Assembly (NCBI RefSeq): GCF_914767665.1
Contig: NC_059501.1
Coordinates: 36,184,501 to 36,248,500 of the forward strand
Origin: Harmonia axyridis
Lineage: Eukaryota; Arthropoda; Insecta; Coleoptera; Coccinellidae
Direction of reading: 5' to 3'
Length of the DNA stretch: 64,000 nucleotides
Shown: piece after piece, positions 55,559 to 64,000 of the stretch
Position numbering within the stretch: the first letter of the stretch is position 1
Layout of the letters: every line of letters starts with the position of its first letter
Notes under the pieces: generated by a model
Told to the model about the DNA's origin: nothing
Databases searched by the model: none
Seen by the model: only the letters and a program-made list of their open reading frames with translations
Program-made: the position numbers and the translations under genes

Positions 55559-56771
55559 ATGGCATTCAAAGTAAGTTAGCCGTTGTTGACATATCCAATA
55601 TGGACCTAGAGTCTGAATTGACGTTGTCGAAATTGTTGAAATATAATTATTTTTTAATTTAAGATGAGATGAAATTTCTGCACTAATTATAAAAGCAAAC
55701 AACCAATATTAATCGAATAACTAAAGACGTTTTTTCAAGAAATGAGATATTTTGATAACATAATCATATTTATTTCAGTTTGTTACCTTCGCTGCTCTTC
55801 TGGCGGTAGCCCGTGCTGGTGTACCTCTGGGATATGCTGCTGCTCCAGCTGTGTCCTACTCCAGCATCTCAGCTCCAGTAGCCCACTACGCAACTCCAGT
55901 TGTCTCGAAAGTTGCCACTTATGCCGCTCCATCTGTATCTTATTCCAGTATCTCAGCTCCAGTAGCTCATTACGCAAGCCCAGCTATTGCCAAAGTAGCC
56001 ACTTACTCTGCTCCAGTTGCCCACACCTACTCTTATGCTCCATCTGTCCAAACCTACTCAGCTCCAGTTGCCCACACCTACTCTTATGCCCCATCTGTCC
56101 AGTCTTACGCAGCTCCTGTTTCTTATGCTGCCGCCCCAGCTATCACAAAATACGCTGCTCCTCTTGCCTACGCCACCCCAGTTGCCAAAACAATTGTTGC
56201 CGAACCAGAAGCACCAGCTCACTACGATTTTGGATACTCCGTCAATGACCCCCATACCGGAGACAGCAAATCCCAACAAGAATCTCGCCGTGGTGATGTT
56301 GTCCAAGGAAGCTACTCCCTCATCGAATCCGATGGAACCAAACGTACCGTAGAATACACCGCTGATGCCCACAATGGTTTCAACGCTGTTGTACACAAAG
56401 AACCAGCAGCCGTAGCTGTCAAAGCCGCTGTACCAGTTGTAGCCAAATATGCCGCCCCAGCTATCTCCTATGCTGCCCCAGTTGCCAAAGTAGCTTATGC
56501 TGCTGCACCAGCTATCTCCTACGCTGCTCCAGTTGCCAAAGTGTCTTATGCTGCACCAGCTTACTCTTACGCTGCTCCAGTTGCCAAAGTAGCTTATGCT
56601 GCTGCACCAGCTATCTCCTACGCTGCCCCAGTTGCCAAAGTATCTTATGCTGCACCAGCTTACTCTTACGCTGCCCCAGTTGCCAAAGTAGCTTATGCTT
56701 CATCACCACTTATCACCAAAACTTACGCTCCAACCATCTCTTATGCTGCTGCTCCAGCATACTATCACTAA
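55559..56771 (+). CDS. RR-2 cuticle protein, gene 9 of array (2 exons, 334 aa, longest)
   Basis: Secreted chitin-binding cuticle protein. Exon 1 is 55559-55570 (MAFK); the intron is 208 bp; exon 2 is 55779-56771, ending TAA. Signal peptide residues 1-17 read FVTFAALLAVARA. There are two YSSIS units (with HYATPVVSKVATY and HYASPAIAKVATY) and two YSYAPSVQ units. The RR-2 domain is about residues 153-212 with ESRRGD, as in genes 1 and 10, and AHYDFGYSV instead of ANYDFGYSV. The C-terminal region is expanded by alternating VAKVAYAAAPAISYAAP and VAKVSYAAPAYSYAAP units, nearly identical in DNA, and ends SYAAAPAYYH. The expansion probably arose by unequal crossing-over or slippage. AATAAA signals are at 56892-56897 and 56906-56911. 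Confidence 0.95.
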
Positions 56772-56914
56772 GTCACTAAGTCATTACCGATTATAGAGAT
56801 GTTTTAATTCTCTTCTCATTTCTATTCTTATGTATATATCTATAGAAAATTAATTTATTTTCAGGATATTCCTGATATTTTCTCTGAAGTGAATAAATTT
56901 TCGAAAATAAAACA

Positions 56915-58840
56915 TTGTATTTATTTTACCTCATTCTGCCAGAAATATTTTCAGTTGATACAAAGTAGTAGGTATCATTTTTTATTTCTGAGCGATCGTT
57001 GATAGAACAGATGACGAGTCCGCCATCAAATTCATTTCAATAAACCAGATAAATAAATCAAAGCAATGACATCATAAAAAATAATCTCCGATAAAAACAG
57101 TTCTATCGTATTCATGGGCGCATAGGAGAAAATAATGATCCATCTCATAAAATTCACAGATTATCATTTCGCCTGAATTTAAAATGTAAAATCACTGAGT
57201 ATATTGAATATTGAGAGAAAAATTGTGGCGAATGATAAATGAATAAGGTAAATGCTTCTAATAATGGCTGGGTTTTTCGAAATCCTTATAAATCAATTTT
57301 GGGATTATAAAGTGTCAATTTGTAGAACATTACGATCAAATAAACTGTTTCTATTCGAAAAAAAAATAGCACAAAAACAAGAAACCATTGACCAACCAAT
57401 GACAAAAAATCCGAAATCTTGTCTATGGTCCATATTAGGAACTAGGTCCTTCCTTGAATAAGGTCCATAATTGAACTGCGAAATTGAAGGCGTTGTATTC
57501 TAGAAAAAAATATCTTTAGGAAGCAAAGGCTATAAACTGCTAATGAGTTCGTGGTTTCCGAATAATGAAACTTATACTAATCAGTATCGTAGCCCTTGTA
57601 AAGTCTTAGGAAATATATATGTAAAAGATATATCTAATCTATTTTCAATTTATAAATACAACAAAATAATCACAAGATGTTATTAATCAGTCTTACTTCG
57701 TTAATCATGGTCTTATTAGGATTTTATTAGGTCCTTAAACATGGACCACATTAAGTATTTGTAAATAACAAACATTAAAAATGCTACAGAAAGATTAAAA
57801 GATGAATATAGATTTATACATTTGAATAAGATTTAGAATGGCAGATTTTCATCTTTGTGAGTGTTCAAAGTTCGCCTTGGTATATTGTAGTTTATGGAAT
57901 GAACTTTATTCAATAAAAAAATTCATGAATCATGACATTAATGTTTGAAAATGATTTCAGCCACAAGTATCAGATAATGTCTTTTTCTAAACGCCGAACC
58001 CTTGACAAGGTCTGGCCTTTATTTCGAGACAACAATGTGGAAATTGTTTGGTAGATATGTCCGAGAAAAATATCGAGATAAAAAATTTTGATAACCTAAC
58101 TGTCAATCCACGTTCAGGTGGTATTTCTAAATTTACTATTACTCACATGTACAATTTTGCTTCCGCCGTTATGCAATACTATTTTACTGATCTATTGGAA
58201 GTATCATTAATTTAAGGTAACTTTATGAAAATATAGGATACAAATATATTATAAATATAAGATTATAATGAAGGATTAGATTAATTAATTATCGTACCGA
58301 ATTTGCAAGCAAACATTTCCAATTTTTCCTCGGTATTTTTGAATTGTTCATAAAATAAATTTCCTTCAAGTACCCGGTATTAGTTTCAACCCAATAATTC
58401 GTTCAGAAGGTTGCAAGGGAATTCCAACTGGTCGAAACTACTATATTAGAACACACCCAAGACGAACCAATAATTCTCGAAGCCAAGGTTGAAATTTAAA
58501 TGGTTGAGACACCATGTGTAATCCGCTTCACGTTTTTGCGTAGTCTCATGATTTATGAAATATTTAATTCGAAAATGCATAAAAATGGATATAGGATCAT
58601 TCTAGTCGCCTACTCAAGTAAATCAATGAAAAAGATTACAGATAAATTTTCTAAATTGATCCAGAATATCACGAGTAGTAATAATTCATTGATTTAAATT
58701 GAGAATAATTCAAGAATAATCTGTAGAATCGTTCACGTTTTCTTTTTGCATTCTTAAAATTCAAGAAAAACACCAAGTTAGCTTCATTAGATTCACCTTA
58801 GGCTACAAAAAAACTGTATACCTAAATATGTATTAAATAT
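56915..58840. other. Gene-free DNA downstream of gene 9
   Basis: AT-rich; no recognisable gene or element. Confidence 0.45.
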
Positions 58841-59711
58841 ATCTGAAATACAGTGTGTCTACTTTTGTAAGATCCTAATATCTCGACCCCCAAACAAAAT
58901 CAGAAAAAATTCAAGAGGAAGTAGGTGAACTTTGGTTAGGAAGGGGACATTTTTGACGGTTGATTCCAATCAATTCGTATCAACCCTGTGAGCGTAATGA
59001 CAGCCACCCTTAAAATCTCAAATGGGAAGTCAGGTTGAATTGTGTGACACTTTATTTTGAAGGTAATTCGTTGGTTTTTTTTTTAACCTTTTTTGTTGAT
59101 ACCTACTTCTGAAAAATAAAAAAGAGTGGAATAGTTATATCAGTCAGAGTTGCAATGATACATGAAAATAATGAAAAATTTTTACCATACAGCATTTATT
59201 GTCTATTATTTTGTAGACAAAAATATAACCTATTTTTATGTGTTCCTATTTGGAAAAATTCAATTTGAAATTCTCGGCATGCTGTGCGTATTCTTAGGAA
59301 GTCAAAGCATTCTAACTGACCTCTTCATTTCCAGAGAAATATGGAATTATAGATTTACGTTTCTCATATTTTTGTTGCACTATTCCACCCATAAAAAATA
59401 ATTAATTCCAGCTCATTATCCTGATAATCAACACATAATTTTACCAACTACCTTGTTAGTCACTCTAACCCACAAACCCTCCTATTGTTTAATTTTTACT
59501 ACTTGTTTGCTAGGTGTGCAGTATTATGAATATATATGAGGCATTTTAATCATATGTTCTATTACCCCCGCATTATTGGCAACTGATCAGTAGTAGATCA
59601 TCTTGAATAATTTCGAATGAAGAAGAACAGGACAGTGCAACATAACTCATTAGGATAAATCGATTGACCCATACCTATTTATTCTGTATGAATACTGAAT
59701 AAATCAATTCT
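58841..59711. other. Gene-free DNA before the mariner copy
   Basis: A lone ATACAGTGTGTCTACTTTTG at about 58850 resembles a foldback-element end without partner. No gene is seen. Confidence 0.35.
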
Positions 59712-61530
59712 TTCAGGTCATTTGAAAAGTCCCCGGTCCGTATGTACAGTGCATCCCATTTTGGGTGAGACAGCCAAGTTTCTCGCTTGTTATTTAAGAT
59801 AGAGTTTTGCGGTTTTCACGTTCCTGTCCTACTTTTTCGTGAAACTCAAGTTGGTCTAATCAGATTTTGCGTAACTGTTTTCGTTCAAGAGATACAGGGT
59901 GATTTTGGAAATTGATACTTTTCGGACCCCTGCTTTATCTCCGAAGTTATTAGAAATAATGCTGAGGTAAAAACTACGTCTGAATCAGAATTCTGCGTAG
60001 AATCCAGTGGCGTACTCAATATTTTTTTTCGGGGTATGGTTTTGAAGATTCAACACAAACCTATATTTTTTCTAATGGAACACCCTGTATATCATTACTT
60101 CGTTGAATTCGTAATTTTTTTCCCTTCAAAATGATGTATGAAACTATGTAGGTAGGATGTTCAGAAGTGTTGAAATAAATACTAAAACATTAAATAATGA
60201 TGATTTTTTGTTAATGGGCAATGGATTTCCCATATAAAAGAAGAATCAATAATAATAACAATAATTCATAGCGATGACAGCTAGATCAGATCAGTTTTTT
60301 CCCTCCAATGCCTACTTGATAAAACAATGCTCCCAAATGCATAGTAGCCATAATAACAACTAGGATGTTTGTGTCATCAATGACCTACTACTTTTTAAAA
60401 TCGAAAGTCATAATCCTCTTATTGAAACATAGGAAATTCATGTCCCATTTACAAAAAAATCATCATTATTTGATGTTTTAGTGTTTTTTTACCATTTCTG
60501 AACAACCTACCTACATAGTATCATACATGATTTTGAAGGGAAAAAAATAACGAATTCAACGAAGTAATGATATATAGGGTGTTCCATTAAAAAAAATATA
60601 GGTTTGTGTTGAATCTTCAAAACCATACCCCGAAAAAAAAAAATTGAGTACGCCACTGGATTCTACGCAGAATTCTGATTCAGACGTAGTTTTCACCTCA
60701 GCATTATTTCTAATAATTTCGGAGATAAAGGAGGGGTCCGAAAAGTATCAATTTCCAAAATCGCCCTGTATCTCTTGAACGGAAACAGTTACGCAAAATC
60801 TGATTAGATCAACTTGAGTTTCACTAAAAAGTAGGACAGGAACGTGAAAACCGCAAGGCTCTATCTTAAATAACAAGCGAGAAACCTGGCTGTCTCACCC
60901 AAAATGGGATGCACTGTACAGATGACGGTGCTAGTATTAAATCCATTTGATTTTTAGTTAGTACCAAACTTCAAACGTTACGTGTCAAAATTTGACAGAA
61001 GTCCGTCCATTAGTTTGTAAGATATTTCGTTATTTGAAAAAAATGAACAAAAAATTTCGTGTGCTGATAAAATATTGCTTTTTGAAGGAAACAACAGTTG
61101 AAGCGAAATAATGGCTTGATGAGGAGTTTCCGGGGTCTGCACCAGGAAAATCAACCATCATTGATGGGTATGCTAAGTTTAAACGTGGTGAAATGAGCAC
61201 CGAAGACTGCGAACGCAGTGGACGCCCAAAAGAGTCACCGACGAAAAAATCAAAATAATTTTGAATGACCGTAAAGTGAAATTGATCGAGAGAGCAGACA
61301 TTGTGAATATATCATCTGAACGTGTACATCATATCATTCACGAATATTTGTACATGTAAAAGCAGTGTGCAAAATGGGTGCCGCGCGAGCTCATAATTGA
61401 TCAAAAGCAACAACGTGTTAATGATTTTGAACAGTGTTTGAAGCTGTTTTAGAACAAGAAGTGTGTAGAAGCTCACCTTTCGATGCTATTTCTGGATCGA
61501 AATTCGGAAAATTCAAACATGGTGTCGAAA
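59712..61530 (+). pseudogene. Mariner transposon remnant, split by a foldback element
   Basis: The left end TTCAGGTCATTTGAAAAGTC (59712) resembles mariner termini. After the nested element, the transposase start at about 61044 reads MNKKFRVLIKYCFLKETTVE, then WLDEEFPGSAPGKSTI, KFKRGEMSTEDCERSGRPKE and KWVPRELIIDQKQQRVNDFE. These are the two HTH motifs and linker of a mariner transposase. Stops and frameshifts occur (after VEAK, at SKQN-like positions and after LKLF). The catalytic part is missing, so it is dead. Confidence 0.85.
59745..60918. mobile_element. Foldback element (1174 bp) inserted in the mariner copy
   Basis: The ends TACAGTGCATCCCATTTTGG (59745) and its complement (ending 60918) open arms of about 500 bp: 59745-60250 and 60420-60918. 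The arms include GGAACACCCTGTATATCATT-type and CAGTGGCGTACTCAAT blocks. The interior is only about 170 bp and noncoding. A TA or TACA target duplication is possible. Confidence 0.85.
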
Positions 61531-62157
61531 TGATAGAGAGATCTGTAAGAGGGACGTCTGCTCGAAAATGAACTTGAAGTTTTGAAAAAATTTTTCACGT
61601 TGATAATTATAATGGGAATGAATCATCTCAAATCAATTATGAAAAAAAACAATGTCCTACCCTCTTACCTTAATTCGTACTTAAGCTATGTCAATTGAAA
61701 CTTTCTTGAATAGGTTCATACTGTACCTGTTTCAATGAATAACGATAAACTTTCTGAGGATACCACAATTCATTCAATTTTCAAAATGCGTTTCAAAGAT
61801 GAAACCTCGTAAATTTAGTAATAGGATCGATTGTTGAGCCTCTGATGAGTGCTGATTCTTCATATCGAAATTATTCAACACCAAACAAACGAGCACGGCG
61901 ACGACTGAGGAAAGAAATGTTTCCCAGAAATAAGATCGAATGAAGGACTAACCCATTAAAAGAGAAAAGTAGTAATACAGAGGAGTAAACAGGACGGGAT
62001 TTAGAAAACACTCACACATTTAATGTCATTGAACTATGAATATACCGGAATAATTATTGAAGTCGAACAGGAATTAAAAAATGAACCTTGAGTGATTCAA
62101 ATTGCTATCTTGTTAACTAGTGGGCCACACCTTCCTTTAATCGAAAGGGTAGATTCC
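61531..62157. other. Gene-free stretch upstream of gene 10
   Basis: Neither the AGGTCAAGTTCA site nor the shared upstream block was found here. Confidence 0.45.
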
Positions 62158-62190
62158 TATATAAAGAGCGGAAAACAAACATCTACATCA
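62158..62190 (+). promoter_or_regulatory. Predicted core promoter of cuticle gene 10
   Basis: TATATAAA is at 62158-62165 and an initiator-like TCACAGT has its A at 62190, 32 bp from the TATA start. The predicted leader is 31 nt, longer than in the other genes. The nuclear-receptor-like site is absent, and only a weak TCGAAAGGG (62141) recalls GGTGAAAGG. Confidence 0.55.
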
Positions 62191-62220
62191 CAGTTTAACT
62201 AACTGAGTATCACAATCGAA

Positions 62221-63452
62221 ATGGCATTCAAAGTAAGTACATTTTCGAATAAGCGATAAACATTGTGCAGTACATCCTATTCAAGAACACTTAAAATACT
62301 TCTTACGAATATATTTTCACTAATTCGATAAAATTTTCATCCACTCACTAGTTACTACAATGCTTTCTAGAAAATGCAATAGACGGAATTTTGTACTAAT
62401 CGTTAATTTGAATTGAATAATTTCACGACACATACCTGAATCACGAAATTTATTATTCACCTAAAAAAATCAGAAAACAATATACTTTTTATGTTATATA
62501 AGACTTATACCAATGCTATATTATTTTTCAGTTCGTCGCCTTCGCCGCTCTCTTGGCTGTAGCTCGTGGAAGCGCCATCCATGGTGCTGGAATCGTCGCA
62601 GAGACCTATGCCGCTCCACTCGCTTTTGCCCCAGTAGCCAAAACTGTCATTGCTGAAGCTGAATCCCCAGCCCACTATGACTTTGGATACTCAGTGAGCG
62701 ACCCCTACACCGGTGACCACAAATCTCAAGTGGAATCTCGTCGTGGTGATGCTGTCCAAGGTAGCTACTCTCTCGTAGATTCTGATGGAACCAAACGTAC
62801 TGTAGACTACGCTGCCGATGCTGTTAATGGATTCAACGCTGTTGTACGCAAAGAACCCCTTGCTCATGTTGCTCACGTTGCCGCCGTTGAAACCGTTGCT
62901 GCTCCTGCTGTTGTTGCCGCCAGAACCATCGCTGCCCCTGCCGTAGTTGCCCACCATACTCCAGCTCTTGTTGCCACCAGAACCATTGCTGCCCCAGCTG
63001 CTGTATCAAGCTCTTACCAATCCAAAACCATCACCCACAACGCTCCAGTTGTAGCTCACTCCTACGCTGCCCCAGCACTCTATGCTGCTCCAGCTGTAGT
63101 TGCTCACCAAGCCCCTGCTGTTGTTGCTGCTAGGACTGTTGTTGCCCCAGCTGCCGTATCTTCCTCATACTCATCCAAAACCGTAACTCACAGTGCTCCA
63201 GTAGTAGCTCAAACCTACGCTGCCCCATCTGTTGTTGCTCACACCTATGCCGCTCCATCAGTTGTTGCCCACTCCTACGCCGCCCCATCAGTTGTTGCCC
63301 ACTCTTACGCCGCCCCATCTCTCGTAGCTCAATCCTACGCTGCTCCATCTGTTGTTGCCCACTCTTACTCTGTTCCATCAGTGGTTGCCCGCTCTTATGC
63401 TGCCCCCGCTGTTGTAGCTAGATACGCTGCCCCAGCCTACAATGCCTGGTAA
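62221..63452 (+). CDS. RR-2 cuticle protein, gene 10 of array (2 exons, 310 aa, divergent)
   Basis: Secreted chitin-binding cuticle protein. Exon 1 is 62221-62232 (MAFK); the intron is 299 bp; exon 2 is 62532-63452, ending TAA. Signal peptide residues 1-17 read FVAFAALLAVARG, so cleavage is less clear than in the other copies. The N-terminal part is short: the RR-2 domain already begins at about residue 53 and runs to 112, with YDFGYSVSDPYTGDHKSQVE, ESRRGDAVQGSYSL, DGTKRTVDYAADAVNGFNAVV. The long C-terminal region has two copies of a block with ARTIAAPAVV / AAVSSSYQSKTITHNAP, then six or more SYAAPSVVAH repeats, ending PAYNAW. It has the same gene architecture as the array but a different repeat family and tail, so it is an older paralogue. 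A variant poly(A) signal ATTAAA is at 63519-63524. Confidence 0.93.
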
Positions 63453-63524
63453 ATGATAACGGAATTTTCTATTTGAGTGAACGAATGCCTTGACTGTATA
63501 TATTGTTTTTAAGTTGTAATTAAA

Positions 63525-64000
63525 AACAAAAAAAATTATAGCTGGAATTTTTTTTCACCTAATTTCTTTGAATCTGAAAGATCCTTCGACGAAATATTTT
63601 TCGTTGATGTAGTAATTTTGTTTCGTCATATACTATATCAAATTCTCACATATAACTCTCCGGTTAATACTCGGTACCATGTCATATCGAATGTAAATTT
63701 TCATTTATACTAAACCCATCTGCTGTAAATAACGTTTTGGAATTGAAAAAAATATCATTGAGTTTACATGAAAATTTTACAGGCATGAATTCTTTGAGTT
63801 TTTCAATATTTATGAAAAATATTATTGTTTTTTGGACACTTGTTCAGAGAGAACCTCAGTCTCTACCTGTCATTTCACACAAGTGTCCCCTATATATTCA
63901 AATTTTAAGCCAAGATTGATCTTCAAGGGTTTGGTTCGAATTAAATTTCGTGGAAAGCTTTACCAAAACTATTGGAAGAAAAATTACAGGCTGATGACAT
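63525..64000. other. Gene-free right end of the window
   Basis: Nothing recognised; the next array member, if any, lies beyond the window. Confidence 0.4.

Overview
The window is eukaryotic and almost certainly insect nuclear DNA. It is AT-rich, its genes have introns with GT/AG borders, and it carries many retrotransposons and DNA transposons. Its only host genes are ten cuticle proteins with an RR-2 Rebers-Riddiford (chitin-binding) domain. The style of these proteins (MAFK start, Ala/Pro/Val/Tyr-rich AAPA and PVAKV repeats) resembles beetle larval cuticle proteins, so I lean towards Coleoptera, but the sequence alone cannot prove that.

Cuticle array. All ten genes lie on the + strand, 3.6 to 10.3 kb apart. 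Their start codons are at 1541, 8945, 16012, 23428, 27032, 33201, 39096, 49433, 55559 and 62221. Every gene has the same structure: a first coding exon of only 12 bases (M-A-F-K), a phase-0 intron (54 to 299 bp, but 1421 bp in the first gene), and one large second exon. The second exon encodes the rest of a 17-residue signal peptide, low-complexity repeats, a 60-residue RR-2 domain and more repeats. Genes 2 to 8 form a close group with ESRHGD in the domain. Genes 1, 9 and 10 have ESRRGD, and gene 10 is the most diverged. The proteins are expected to be secreted into the procuticle and to bind chitin.

Shared control. Each gene has a TATA box whose start lies 31 to 32 bp before a plausible initiator. 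This predicts a leader of 22 to 23 nt (31 nt in gene 10). Genes 2 to 9 also share a nuclear-receptor-like site, AGGTCAAGTTCA, followed 37 to 50 bp later by RGTGAAAGG. The same pair, without a gene behind it, occurs at 12201-12320 and looks like the promoter of a lost array member.

Intergenic DNA. It is dominated by transposable elements, often nested: a solo LTR with 5-bp target duplication (3950-4513); a LINE remnant split by a foldback element (4861-6598); a nest between genes 3 and 4 holding a foldback element, a hAT-like element with 8-bp target duplication, a mariner-like remnant and an I-type LINE end (17131-22345); a foldback element around a LINE reverse transcriptase (29505-31763); a Penelope-like remnant with inverted terminal repeats carrying a hammerhead-ribozyme-like motif (36101-36999) inside a Tc1/mariner-like element (35821-38402); a full-length LINE with two intact ORFs (about 40877-45335) inserted into one half of a tandem duplication; and further foldback elements at 6751, 13021, 52289 and 59745, the last inside a mariner copy. 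I saw no tRNA, rRNA or CRISPR array.
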